The notes: generated from the letters alone by a model not told the origin. DNA of 26,939 nucleotides from Acidobacteriota bacterium (GCA_003222375.1 QHVX01000066.1:1383-28321); one strand, 5' to 3'; counted from the first letter of the stretch, positions 1-10,933 are shown. Made by a program: numbers and translations.

Positions 1-1995
1 TGCAACAAGTGCGGCACGGAGTTACTCGAGCCGACGCCGCAGCTCTTCTCATTCAACTCGCCGCTCGGCGCGTGCACGAACTGCCAGGGTTACGGCCGGA
101 TCATCGGCATCGACATGGAGAAGGTGATTCCAAATCGCAGCCTGCGGCTCGATGAGCTTCCGGTCGCGCCGTGGAACTCGCCCGGCTATGAAGATTGCTA
201 CGAAGACCTCGGGCGGGCCGCAAAGAAATACAACTTGCGACTCGATGTGCCGATCAGCGAGCTGACGCCGGCTGAATGGGACCTTCTGCACAACGGGCGA
301 GGGAAGTGGTACGGCATCAAGGGCTTCTTCGAATGGCTGGAAACGAAGAAGTACAAGATTCACGTTCGCGTGAAACTCGCCAAGTACCGAAGCTACGAGC
401 CGTGCCCGCAGTGTCATGGATCGCGACTCAAAGCGGCGGCCGATTACGTCAAGTTTCGGGATCGCACAATCGGCGATCTCTTTTCGATGGACGTCAAATC
501 CGCGCGACATTTCTGGGAATACCTCCCGATGTCGAAACAGGAAGAGGCGATCGCGGGACATCTGCGCCGCGAGATCGTGAATCGCCTGGTGTACCTCGAT
601 GAAGTCGGCCTCTCCTACCTGACGCTCGGTCGGCAGACGCGAACTCTCTCCGGCGGTGAATCGCAGCGCATCAACCTCGCCGCAGCACTGGGCAGCTCGC
701 TGACCGAAACGATGTACGTCATCGACGAGCCGACCGTCGGCCTGCATGCGCGAGACAGTGAGCGTCTGCTCGCCGTGCTGCGACGATTGAAGAATGCCGG
801 CAACACTGTCGTTGTGGTCGAGCACGATCCGACGATCATCGGCGGCGCGGATCACACCATCGAGCTCGGGCCAGGGGCGGGGGAGTTTGGCGGATCTGTC
901 GTGTACGAGGGAGTGCCGCGTGCCGAGTGCCGCGTGCCGGAACGGCCGATCGAGAACGCGGCACCCAGCACCCGGCACCCGGCACTGGTTGTGCGGGGCG
1001 CCCGGCAGCACAATCTGAAAAACGTCGACGTCGCGATCCCGCTCGGGCAGCTCGTCGCCATCACCGGCGTCTCCGGATCGGGCAAGTCGACGCTGATCCG
1101 CGATTGTCTCTACAACCGCTACCAGCGCGAATATCGCGGCGTCAGTGGTCTCGATATCGGCAAAATCACGGCGCTCGAAGGCGTGGATCAGGTCTACGAC
1201 ATTCAACTCGTCGATCAATCGCCGATCGGACGCTCGTCGCGCTCGAATCCTGCCACATACGTCAAAGCGTGGGACGAGATCCGAAAACTTCTCTCCGAAA
1301 CAACGGCCGCGAAACTCAACGGCGTGACCGCGGGGATGTTCTCATTCAACACCGCCGGCGGCCGCTGCGACACCTGCGAAGGCGCAGGGACGGTCAGCAT
1401 CGACATGCAATTCCTCGCCGACGTTGAAATCGTCTGCGACAAGTGCGGCGGCCGCAGGTTCAACGAGCAGGTGATGAAAGTCACCTATCGCAACAAGAAC
1501 GTCAACGACATCCTCAACATGACCGTCGACGAGGCGATGCGATTCTTCGTCGATAAGCGTCCGATCCTGAAGCGGCTCGTCTCACTCCGCTCGGTCGGCC
1601 TCGGCTACCTCCGCCTCGGCCAGTCGACCGATTCGCTTTCGGGCGGCGAGGCACAGCGCCTGAAGCTCGCATCGTTTCTGTCGGAACATTCGAAGACGGA
1701 AGCCGGACGGCTCTTTCTCTTCGACGAACCGACCACCGGACTGCATTGGTCTGATGTCAATCAATTGATCAAGACCTTTCGCAATCTGATCGAGCGCGGC
1801 AACTCCGTCGTGGTCATCGAACACAACATCCAGCTCGTCGAGGCCGCCGATTACGTGATCGATCTCGGACCTGAAGGGGGCGATGCCGGCGGTGAGGTCG
1901 TGGCAGTGGGAACTCCGGAGGAGATCGCAGCCAATCCGCGCAGCGTGACAGGAAAATATCTCGCCGCCGCAGCCCGTGTACCTGTAAGTCGCTGA
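1..1995 (+). CDS. uvrA: UvrA excinuclease ABC subunit A, 5'-truncated by window edge
   Basis: DNA damage recognition ATPase of nucleotide excision repair, acting with UvrB and UvrC. The frame is open from base 1, so the start lies upstream; about 664 codons are visible of a protein usually about 940 long. In order: the end of a zinc module (CNKCG then CTNCQGYG), a CPQCHGSRL motif, the first ABC signature LSGGESQRINLA with Walker B MYVIDEPTVGLH, an unusual linker, the second Walker A GVSGSGKST, a CDTCEGAG...CDKCGG zinc finger, the second signature LSGGEAQRLKLA and Walker B LFLFDEPTTGLH. The C-terminal GTPEEIAANPRSVTGKYL tail is typical of UvrA. The linker between the two ATPase modules is encoded by an inverted repeat (912-986) and replaces the usual linker. 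The region around GFFEWLETKKYK differs from the commonest UvrA sequences as I recall them, so a divergent UvrA class is possible. Confidence 0.96.
   Translation, partial: CNKCGTELLEPTPQLFSFNSPLGACTNCQGYGRIIGIDMEKVIPNRSLRLDELPVAPWNSPGYEDCYEDLGRAAKKYNLRLDVPISELTPAEWDLLHNGRGKWYGIKGFFEWLETKKYKIHVRVKLAKYRSYEPCPQCHGSRLKAAADYVKFRDRTIGDLFSMDVKSARHFWEYLPMSKQEEAIAGHLRREIVNRLVYLDEVGLSYLTLGRQTRTLSGGESQRINLAAALGSSLTETMYVIDEPTVGLHARDSERLLAVLRRLKNAGNTVVVVEHDPTIIGGADHTIELGPGAGEFGGSVVYEGVPRAECRVPERPIENAAPSTRHPALVVRGARQHNLKNVDVAIPLGQLVAITGVSGSGKSTLIRDCLYNRYQREYRGVSGLDIGKITALEGVDQVYDIQLVDQSPIGRSSRSNPATYVKAWDEIRKLLSETTAAKLNGVTAGMFSFNTAGGRCDTCEGAGTVSIDMQFLADVEIVCDKCGGRRFNEQVMKVTYRNKNVNDILNMTVDEAMRFFVDKRPILKRLVSLRSVGLGYLRLGQSTDSLSGGEAQRLKLASFLSEHSKTEAGRLFLFDEPTTGLHWSDVNQLIKTFRNLIERGNSVVVIEHNIQLVEAADYVIDLGPEGGDAGGEVVAVGTPEEIAANPRSVTGKYLAAAARVPVSR
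912..986. repeat. GTGCCG-heptamer inverted repeat inserted in frame in uvrA
   Basis: The left arm (912-939) is four tandem GTGCCG-type heptads. The right arm (959-986) is its reverse complement with 24 of 28 positions matching, around a 19-nt loop. It is translated in frame as a proline/arginine-rich linker (from GVPRAECRVP to STRHPALV) between the UvrA ATPase modules. The low-complexity, palindromic make-up is that of a dispersed intergenic repeat rather than of normal coding sequence. Confidence 0.75.
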
Positions 1996-2029
1996 TCCGG
2001 CTATACAATGGCCCACCGAATGCAGGCGT

Positions 2030-2034
2030 GGAGG
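2030..2034 (+). promoter_or_regulatory. Shine-Dalgarno GGAGG fixing the OPT start
   Basis: GGAGG lies 5 nt before the ATG at 2040. An upstream in-frame GTG at 2028 overlaps this motif and would have no ribosome binding site of its own, so the ATG is preferred. A TACAAT box at 2004-2009 could be a -10 element, but no convincing -35 precedes it. Confidence 0.7.
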
Positions 2035-2039
2035 ATCCG

Positions 2040-4398
<2,359 letters not shown>

Positions 4399-4409
<11 letters not shown>

Positions 4410-4734
4410 GGAATCTGCTGCGCTCGGCCGCTGACCACGTCGAGGCGAGCTTGCGTGCGCGCCATCGTGGAAGCGCCCGCACCGACCAGACGTAGGCAAT
4501 CAGCACGACGTTCGCGATCGCGAGCACGAGCATGGTGGCTGCGCGATCGAGCATCGGGATGTGCGCATGCGACCAGCGGATGAAAAGCGCGTCGACGCCC
4601 GCCAGGAGCAGCAAATCGAAGACGTCGTGCATCGCGGCGCGCCGGCGTGCGGAGGCGATTACTGGTTGCGATCGGAAAACGACATTCGGGTTTGTGCCGT
4701 CAGGCGAGACACCGGGCAAAATTTCGCGCCGCAT
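4399..4734 (-). CDS. small two-span membrane protein, function unknown
   Basis: A 111-codon open frame, convergent with and overlapping the OPT gene by 11 nt. I do not recognise a family. It has two probable membrane spans, MHDVFDLLLLAGVDALF and ATMLVLAIANVVLIAYVW, then a basic amphipathic tail ending in WSAAERSRFLRF. No good Shine-Dalgarno precedes the ATG at 4734, and the first 34 residues are polar and low-complexity. The real start may be the internal ATG at 4632 (residue 35), which directly precedes the first span. The hydrophobic pattern and lack of a competing frame argue for a real gene, but this is the least certain CDS on the left side. Confidence 0.6.
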
Positions 4735-4776
4735 GGAGGTTTCGACACTCGCATGCGGCGTAAAATTCCAAATAAC

Positions 4777-4823
4777 TGTAGCCGGCTTCAGCCGGTGGCC
4801 GGCCCGCTAAAGCCGGCTCTACA
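4777..4823. repeat. GTAG-headed palindromic (REP-like) element
   Basis: A 47-nt imperfect inverted repeat. Both ends, read inward, begin TGTAG and continue into a CCGGCTT(C/T)AGC stem. Paired GTAG-headed stems are the hallmark of REP sequences moved by REP-associated tyrosine transposases in other bacteria. It sits just past the stop codon of the OB-repeat protein (4829, minus strand), so its hairpin may also end or protect that transcript. No T-run follows. Confidence 0.65.
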
Positions 4824-4828
4824 TTCGC

Positions 4829-6103
4829 TTACCGTTGTCGAATGGTCTGCGCGATGTAGTTTCCGTCGGCATCACGGTAGGCCTTCACAACGACAGGGTC
4901 GCCTTCACGGAGGCGGTCGGCAGTTGTGTAACCGCCGGTCTTGTTGCGGACGACGAAATCCTCGAGGACGTAGAGCGAGATCGTCTGATTGTTATCCGTC
5001 TCCCGGATCACGAGGCGCGGACCGTTGTTGAGCGACTGCGCGACCGTTCCGTAAATTGTCACGGCGCCCAGGACGTCGCCGTACGGTCGCGATGGCGCTT
5101 GCGGAGTCGGTGACGCAGGCGCAGGGGCAAGCGGCTCATCGCCGAATCGCACCGTGGTCGCCGTGAACGTATCGCCGGTATAGCTGCCGCTCAGATCCAC
5201 CTGATCGCCAACCTGCAGATCGGCGGCCCGCACGCGGCGTCCGGATGAGTCGACGGCCGACGACAGATCGACGCGCACTTCGTTGCGTCCATTGTCGACG
5301 CGCACGATGTTGGTTCGCCGATCGATCGATGTGACCCGACCCGAAAGTGCGCCGACCTCGGCAACCGATCCGCCCGTCTCCTGTGCGCTTTGGATGACGT
5401 CGATCGTTCGAGCACGAATCTCGCCGCCGGTATTCGTCGATCCTTCCGCCTGGATACGGATGCGGTCGCCCGGCTCGAGGTTGGCGATTTTGTAAACGGT
5501 GTTTCGGTAATACACAGGCGTCGATGTCGCCGCGCGAATCGTGATCATTTCGCGGCGGTCGGTCTCGATCACAATTCGCCCGTCCGGGGCATTGACTTGC
5601 CGTACGACACCTTCAATGCGCCCCGGTTGTACCGGCGTAGTGCTCGGCGTTGTACCAGATGCAGTCGGAGGCGAAATCGTGTTGGGCGTGCGGGTCTGGC
5701 CCACGCCTGTTTGCGGTGCCTCGACCGGGCGCCCGAGGAGTGTGACGTACTCTGCGGCCGCCACGCCGGTGTTTCGACCGACGCCGCGAACTTCGACGCG
5801 ATCGCCGACGCGAAGATTCGCGAATCCGGTGCTCCCGATGAAAACTTCCGGCGATCCGTTGATCGTTCCGCCAAATCCGTTGTACTGCGTCGACACGGCG
5901 TCGGCAATGATCGTGACCTGTCCGTATTGGTCACCATCGGGTCGAACGGTGAACTGTCGGCGGCCTTCGTCGACATCGGTGACGGTGCCGACGACGCTGC
6001 CGCGCACACCTTCGCGAACATCTGCGCTTGTCCGCCATTGGCTACTCGACTGTCCGAAAGCGGAGACAGCGATTAGAAACAAAAACGCTGACTTACGGAG
6101 CAT
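4829..6103 (-). CDS. secreted protein with four tandem OB-like (DUF5666-type) repeats
   Basis: A 424-residue exported protein. The N-terminus MLRKSAFLFLIAVSAFGQ is a signal peptide with cleavage likely after the AFG. Four repeats follow at about 34-123, 161-237, 251-320 and 347-424, each beta-rich and each containing a GD-hydrophobic motif (VGDRVEVRG, PGDRIRIQA, VGDQVDLSG, EGDPVVVKA) typical of small OB-like barrels of the DUF5666 kind. Pro/Thr-rich and Pro/Ala-rich linkers separate repeats 1-2 and 3-4. The ATG at 6103 is set by a perfect AGGAGGT, so this is a separate gene even though the frame stays open upstream into guanine deaminase because of a frameshift there. It is the last gene of the mdh operon; its biochemical role is unknown. 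Confidence 0.88.
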   Translation of the reverse strand: MLRKSAFLFLIAVSAFGQSSSQWRTSADVREGVRGSVVGTVTDVDEGRRQFTVRPDGDQYGQVTIIADAVSTQYNGFGGTINGSPEVFIGSTGFANLRVGDRVEVRGVGRNTGVAAAEYVTLLGRPVEAPQTGVGQTRTPNTISPPTASGTTPSTTPVQPGRIEGVVRQVNAPDGRIVIETDRREMITIRAATSTPVYYRNTVYKIANLEPGDRIRIQAEGSTNTGGEIRARTIDVIQSAQETGGSVAEVGALSGRVTSIDRRTNIVRVDNGRNEVRVDLSSAVDSSGRRVRAADLQVGDQVDLSGSYTGDTFTATTVRFGDEPLAPAPASPTPQAPSRPYGDVLGAVTIYGTVAQSLNNGPRLVIRETDNNQTISLYVLEDFVVRNKTGGYTTADRLREGDPVVVKAYRDADGNYIAQTIRQR

Positions 6104-6107
6104 TGTT

Positions 6108-6114
6108 ACCTCCT
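6108..6114 (-). promoter_or_regulatory. Shine-Dalgarno AGGAGGT for the OB-repeat protein
   Basis: Reading the minus strand, AGGAGGT is followed by AACA and the ATG at 6103. It is the strongest ribosome binding site seen here. It shows that the secreted protein starts independently and is not the C-terminal domain of guanine deaminase. Confidence 0.85.
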
Positions 6115-6150
6115 GCGTACTGGCAGGCGCAAACCATACGCCAGACCGGG

Positions 6151-7399
6151 TCAGCGGCGCATGACTTCGCGTCCCGCGATGGTGGCGCTCTGGACGACGC
6201 GGTCGTCGCCCATGAAAATCAGTCCCGCCAGCAGGTCCTCGATATTCGCGCGTCGCGCGAAGATTCAAGACCAGGAAATCCGCCGATTTGCCGGCCTCGA
6301 GGCTTCCTGTTTCGCCGTCGAACGACAGTGCGCGCGCACCGCCAAGCGTCGCGAGGTACCACAGCTCGAAGGGGCTGAGCGAGACGCCCTGGACCTGCTG
6401 CACTTTGTACGCGTCCGCCATGGCGGTGAACATCGACGGGGTCGTGCCTGCGCCGATGTCGGTTCCGAGTCCGACCACAACGCCGGCATCCATGACGTGA
6501 TGCAATCGAAAGAGTCCGCTGCCGAGGAAGAGATTCGAGTTGGGGCAATGCGAGATCCGCGCACGGCGGCGCGCGAGAAGGTCGAGCTCTTCCTCCGTGA
6601 GATGAACGCCGTGCGCAAGGACCGTCCGTTCGTCGAGCAGACCGTAGCGATCGTAGACGTCGGCGTACTCCGCTTCGTGAAAAAGTTCGTGCACCCATGT
6701 CACTTCGCTGGTGTTCTCGGAAATGTGCGTGTGCACGTAGGCATCGGGAAATTCGCGCTTCAAATCGCCGGCGCGCGCAAGAAGCTCGGGCGTCGACGTG
6801 GGAGCGAATCGCGGCGTGATGGCGTATCGCAGAAGCCCGCGGTTGTGCCATTTCTGCAGCAGCTCACGACTCTGTTCATACGAGGTCTGCGCGTTCTCGA
6901 GGAGCGCTTCGGGCGCGTTGCGATCCATCATCGCCTTCCCGATGATTCCGCGAAATCCGCGCCGTTCTGCTTCCGCGAAGAAAATGTCGGTCGCTTCGAA
7001 ATGGATTGTCGAAAAAATCATCGCGCACACCGTGCCGTTGTGCAGAAGCTCGTCAAAGAATGCGCGTGCGATCGTCGCTGCGTGTTTCGGATCGCTGAAC
7101 TTCGCTTCCGTCGGAAAGGTGTAGCGATTCAGCCACTCCAGCAGATGACCGCCGTACGATCCGATCATCTCGAGCTGCGGCGCGTGAAGGTGGGTGTCGA
7201 AGAATCCGGGAGTGATCAGCGCATCCCGCCCCAGGTCGACGACCTCGCCGGGAGGGTGCTGATCCCATGGGCCGACACTCGCGATGCGCGTCAGATCGAC
7301 GGCCAGGTATCCGTCGTCGAAAAAGAGGTAGGACTTTGCTGCGTCGCTCCGAAATGGGTCGGCGACCGGCGTGAATATCCGCGCCCGGAACAGCTTCAC
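6151..7399 (-). CDS. guaD: guanine deaminase, frameshifted near the C-terminus
   Basis: Zinc amidohydrolase converting guanine to xanthine in purine salvage. Metal ligands are visible: DTHLHAPQ (His70, His72), HTHISEN, AHGVHL and the GLGTDIGAG aspartate; SHCPNSNLFLGSG is a family signature. The start is GTG at 7399, overlapping the upstream exonuclease stop as GTGA. The frame matches the family to FLVLNLRAT. The expected C-terminus (ANIEDLLAGLIFMGDDRVV to AGREVMRR, stop at 6151) is present but one frame away. One extra base, or two missing, in the CG-rich stretch near 6230-6262 explains this. Corrected length is about 415 residues, normal for the family. As it stands the frame runs through into the next gene. 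A sequencing or assembly error is as likely as a real mutation. Confidence 0.88.
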
Positions 7400-8328
7400 T
7401 CGCGGATTGTAAGCGGATTAGCCGGTATTTCTTCCTCGGGCTCGTCGGGCGTGATCAGCTTCTCGAACACCATCGCCTGATGCGCACCGGCGACCGGTTC
7501 GGGCTCGCTCACATCGAGCGATGCGGTCAGTGCGAGCGATGTCTGGGTCACCGCCTCGACGAATTGCGCTTCGCTCGTCGGCACCAGCGGCGACTCTTCC
7601 TTCTTGCCGCGCAGCTCTTTTTCCTCCGACTCGCGAAATTCCTTGTTGAACATCAAAAGCGACGGCGCGATCTTCTCGTACAGCTCGAGAGTTGCCCGGA
7701 CGTCGTCGAGACAATAGTCGGCGATCTCGCGATGCCGGCCGGCGCGATACCACGACTCGACGCTGCGGCCATCGACGCCCTCATGCTTCGAGGTCGCAAC
7801 GCCGAAGGCCTTGCACGCCAGATCGAGATTGAACTTGAACTGGCGGCTGTTCGTCGTGCCGAAAAAGTTCAACGCCTCGCGGACGTCGCAATTCGGATGC
7901 ATCTGATAGCGATAGCCAACCAGATCGCGCTTCGGCGTCACGCCATTGATCGCGGAACGAATCATCAGAAACGGCCCGTCGAATTGACGTCCATTGAACG
8001 AAATGAAGCGTGAGTCAGTGTCGAACCACTCCCAGAATTTTTCCAGGATCTGCTTTTCGGTTCCGGAGATGTAAGTTCGCAGTCCGGCGCGCTCGACGCG
8101 GACGTCCGTTTGTCCCGGCATTTCGTAAAGCGCGCACGATCGGCCGTCGTCAATGCGAATGACGCCAATCGCGACGATCTTTCCGCGGAACGGCGACAGG
8201 CCGCCGGCACGCTTGGTCTCTTCGGCGCCGTCTTCGGTCTGCCCCTTGATCAGATACTCGCGGACGTAGGGATCGTGCTCTTCCCAGGGAATGCCGACAG
8301 TCTCGATATCGATGACGAGTTTTTTCAT
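7396..8328 (-). CDS. PolB-type 3'-5' exonuclease domain protein (DEDDy)
   Basis: Predicted ribonuclease H-fold 3'-5' exonuclease related to the proofreading domain of family B DNA polymerases (DNA_pol_B_exo2 type), but without a polymerase. Exo I is VIDIET (Asp7, Glu9), Exo II is FNGRQFDG (Asp117) and Exo III is YCLDD (Tyr205, Asp209), giving a complete DEDDy set. The protein has 310 residues. After about residue 225 comes an acidic, low-complexity tail (KEEKELRGKKEES onward) of unknown role that is likely disordered. It starts 18 nt after the mdh stop, and its TGA overlaps the guanine deaminase GTG, so the genes should be translated together. Its substrate, DNA or RNA, cannot be told from sequence. 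Confidence 0.88.
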   Translation of the reverse strand: MKKLVIDIETVGIPWEEHDPYVREYLIKGQTEDGAEETKRAGGLSPFRGKIVAIGVIRIDDGRSCALYEMPGQTDVRVERAGLRTYISGTEKQILEKFWEWFDTDSRFISFNGRQFDGPFLMIRSAINGVTPKRDLVGYRYQMHPNCDVREALNFFGTTNSRQFKFNLDLACKAFGVATSKHEGVDGRSVESWYRAGRHREIADYCLDDVRATLELYEKIAPSLLMFNKEFRESEEKELRGKKEESPLVPTSEAQFVEAVTQTSLALTASLDVSEPEPVAGAHQAMVFEKLITPDEPEEEIPANPLTIRE

Positions 8329-8346
8329 GGGCGGGATGGGACGATT

Positions 8347-9276
8347 TTAAGCCGCGATCTTGAGCTTGTCGACGAGTTCCTTGACTGCGCTCGCCGATTT
8401 GTCGAGCGCGGCGCGTTCTTCATTGGTCAATTTGATCTCGATGATCTGTTCGATTCCGTTACGACCGAGCTTCACCGGCACGCCGACGTACAGCCCGCGA
8501 ATGCCGTATTCACCTTGAAGAAACGCTGCGCACGGCAGAATCTTCCGCTTGTCCTTCAGAATGGCTTCGACCATCTCAACGGTCGAGGCCGCCGGCGCAT
8601 ACCATGCCGACGTCTTCAGCAGGTTCACGATCTCGGCGCCGCCATTGCGCGTCCGGTCGACGATGGCGTCGATCCGATCCTTCGCAATGAGCTCCGTGAT
8701 CGGAATTCCAGCGACTGTAGAGTAGCGCGGGAGGGGCACCATGGTGTCGCCGTGGCCGCCGAGGACGAAGGCGTGCGTGTTTTCGACGGAGACGTTGAGC
8801 TCCATCGCGATGAACGCCCGCATGCGGGCAGAATCGAGGACGCCGGCCATGCCGACGACGCGCTCGCGCGGAAAGCGCGAAACGCGGCGCGCGACCTCGC
8901 ACATCGCGTCGAGCGGATTCGAGACGACGACCAGAATGCTGTTGGGAGAGCGCTTTACGACCTCGCGGGTGACGCCGGAGACGATCTCCTCGTTTTTCCA
9001 CAGCAGATCGTCGCGGCTCATGCCGGGTTTTCGCGGCAGGCCGGCGGTGATCACGACGATGTCGGAGTTCTCGGTGCCGTCGTAGCTGTTCGAACCTTTG
9101 AGGATCGAATCGTATTTTTCGACTGGCGCGGTCTCCATCAGATCGAGTGACTTCCCCTGCGGGACGCCCTCGATGATGTCGACCACCACGACGTCGGCGA
9201 GCTCCTTGTACGCAATCCCCTGCGCCACTGTGGCACCGACGTTGCCGCCGCCCACGACGGTCACTTTTGTTTTCAT
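8347..9276 (-). CDS. mdh: malate dehydrogenase (LDH-like, NAD-dependent)
   Basis: Oxidises malate to oxaloacetate in the cytoplasmic TCA cycle. The 309-residue protein has the Rossmann motif GGGNVGA (residues 9-15) and an acidic residue at the end of beta-2 (Asp33), which favours NAD over NADP. The substrate loop GLPRKPGMSR contains Arg82 and Arg88; arginine rather than glutamine at the specificity position marks malate rather than lactate dehydrogenase. Asn120, Arg151 and His175 (GGHGDT) complete the active site, with Asp148 a probable partner of the histidine. GAGG lies 7 nt before the ATG. It is the first gene of the minus-strand operon and is divergent from the ligase gene with only 34 nt between the start codons, so promoters must be compact or overlap coding sequence. 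Confidence 0.95.
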   Translation of the reverse strand: MKTKVTVVGGGNVGATVAQGIAYKELADVVVVDIIEGVPQGKSLDLMETAPVEKYDSILKGSNSYDGTENSDIVVITAGLPRKPGMSRDDLLWKNEEIVSGVTREVVKRSPNSILVVVSNPLDAMCEVARRVSRFPRERVVGMAGVLDSARMRAFIAMELNVSVENTHAFVLGGHGDTMVPLPRYSTVAGIPITELIAKDRIDAIVDRTRNGGAEIVNLLKTSAWYAPAASTVEMVEAILKDKRKILPCAAFLQGEYGIRGLYVGVPVKLGRNGIEQIIEIKLTNEERAALDKSASAVKELVDKLKIAA

Positions 9277-9310
9277 GCGCTAACCTCTTTCGGGGCGCGG
9301 ATTCTATCGC

Positions 9311-10933
9311 ATGCTTTCCGACTTCACGGTGGTCGCCAACGCGATCGCAGCGACGACAAAGAAAAACGAGAAGGAGCGGCTCCTGGCCGACTATCTCCGT
9401 TCGCTCGACGACGCTTCGCTCGAGCGCGCTGTCGTTTTTTTCTCCGGCTCGCCGTTTCCGCGGCGCGAAGAGCGCGTGACCGGCGTCGGCGGGGCGCTCA
9501 TCAGCGACGCTGCGTCGGCCGTCACCGGCAGAAGCTCGGACGAGATCTGGGCCTCATGGTCGAAGCATGGCGATGCTGGCGACACGCTGGCCGATAACTT
9601 CCCGAACGATCCCGCACGCACGATCACGCTCTCCGAGCTCGGCGAGTATTTCGATCGCATCGCCCAGACGGCCGGCGCGAACGAAAAGAAAAGCATCCTC
9701 ACCGAACTGCTGCGAAAAGTCGACGCTCAGGGCGCGCGCTACGTCGTGAAGATTCTCGTCGGCGAGCTTCGCATCGGATTGCAGGAAGGTCTCGTCGAGT
9801 CCGCGATCGCGAAGGCGTTCGGACGAAAAGTCGATGCCGTGCGTCGGGCCAACATGTTCACCGGCGACATCGGTGCGACAGCGCTGCTCGCGAGAAGCGA
9901 CGCGCTGGAAAGCGTGAAGATGACGCTCTTTCATCCGTTCGCGTTCATGCTTGCGCAACCCGAAGAAGATCCGGAGGAAATCGTCGCGGCATTGGGCGTT
10001 GGCGCGTTCGCGGACGACAAGTACGACGGCATCCGCGCGCAACTGCACAGCGATGGCAAGGAAGTGCGGATCTACTCGCGGACGATGGACAACGTCACGC
10101 ATCGATTTCCGGAGATCGAAGCTGCGGCGCGCGAGCTCGATCGCAGTGTCATCCTCGACGGCGAGATCGTGGCATTCAGCGACCGCATCCTCCCCTTCGC
10201 CATCATTCAGACTCGCCTCGGCCGGCGTAAAGTGTCGGAATCGCTGTTGCGCGAGGCGCCGGTCGCGTTCTTCGCATTCGATCTCCTCTTCGAAAACGGC
10301 GTGGCACTTTTTGAATTGCCGTTGAGCGAACGCCTGACCCGGCTTCGAAACATCGTTCGTGGTGACGCGATTCGACCCTCCGATCAGACGCCGATCCGCG
10401 ACGCGGCACATGTCGATGAACTCTTCGATGACGCACGCGCGCGCGCGAACGAAGGACTGGTCGTCAAGGATCCCGGATCGATCTACACCCCCGGCCGCCG
10501 GGGGAAGTCGTGGCTGAAATACAAAAAGGCGTTGGCGACGCTCGATTGCGTTGTCACAGCCGCCGAGTACGGGCACGGCAAACGGCGCAGCGTGCTGTCC
10601 GATTACACATTCGCAGTGCGCCGCGATCAGGAGCTCGTCAACATCGGCAAGGCCTATTCGGGGCTGACGGACGTCGAGATCGACCAGCTGACCAGGCACT
10701 TCAAAGAGACCACCACGGCGCGTTACGGGCCGGTTCACATGGTCGAGCCACGCGTTGTGCTCGAGATCGCGTTCGACCGGATTCAGGAGTCGTCGCGACA
10801 CAAATCGGGTTATGCGCTTCGCTTCCCGCGCATCGCGCGCATCCGCGACGACAAGACTGTCGATCAAATCTCAACCATCGACGAAGTTCGACGTATCTAC
10901 GAAGGGCAGTTGAAGCGCGAGAAAGGAGCCTGA
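9311..10933 (+). CDS. lig: ATP-dependent DNA ligase
   Basis: Seals nicks in duplex DNA using ATP. The 540-residue protein has an N-terminal helical DNA-binding domain (about 1-205), an adenylation domain with motif I DDKYDGIR (adenylated Lys237), motif III DGEIVAF, IIIa FFAFDLLF, IV EGLVVKDP and V WLKYKK, then an OB domain ending around RFPRIARIRDDK. The layout resembles archaeal or eukaryotic LigI rather than the short Ku-associated LigD enzymes. It is probably accessory to the NAD-dependent LigA expected elsewhere. No clear Shine-Dalgarno precedes the ATG at 9311. The PspC gene follows after 1 nt. Confidence 0.94.
   Translation: MLSDFTVVANAIAATTKKNEKERLLADYLRSLDDASLERAVVFFSGSPFPRREERVTGVGGALISDAASAVTGRSSDEIWASWSKHGDAGDTLADNFPNDPARTITLSELGEYFDRIAQTAGANEKKSILTELLRKVDAQGARYVVKILVGELRIGLQEGLVESAIAKAFGRKVDAVRRANMFTGDIGATALLARSDALESVKMTLFHPFAFMLAQPEEDPEEIVAALGVGAFADDKYDGIRAQLHSDGKEVRIYSRTMDNVTHRFPEIEAAARELDRSVILDGEIVAFSDRILPFAIIQTRLGRRKVSESLLREAPVAFFAFDLLFENGVALFELPLSERLTRLRNIVRGDAIRPSDQTPIRDAAHVDELFDDARARANEGLVVKDPGSIYTPGRRGKSWLKYKKALATLDCVVTAAEYGHGKRRSVLSDYTFAVRRDQELVNIGKAYSGLTDVEIDQLTRHFKETTTARYGPVHMVEPRVVLEIAFDRIQESSRHKSGYALRFPRIARIRDDKTVDQISTIDEVRRIYEGQLKREKGA

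Noticed and set aside
912..986. A CRISPR-like array from the repeated GTGCCG units.
   Set aside because: The units are contiguous heptads without spacers, arranged as an inverted repeat.
2028..2039. GTG start for the OPT transporter.
   Set aside because: The GTG overlaps the GGAGG that serves the ATG at 2040.
4829..7399. A single 856-codon guanine deaminase-OB-repeat fusion protein.
   Set aside because: The second half has its own AGGAGGT, ATG and signal peptide, and the missing deaminase C-terminus is present in another frame ending at 6151. A frameshift explains the fusion.
6161..7480. A 439-codon plus-strand frame opposite guanine deaminase.
   Set aside because: Antisense shadow of a confidently identified gene, with arginine-rich low-complexity translation and no family motif.
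9554..10867. A 437-codon minus-strand frame opposite the DNA ligase.
   Set aside because: Long open antisense frames are expected in GC-rich coding DNA. The ligase motifs on the plus strand are complete and this frame has none.
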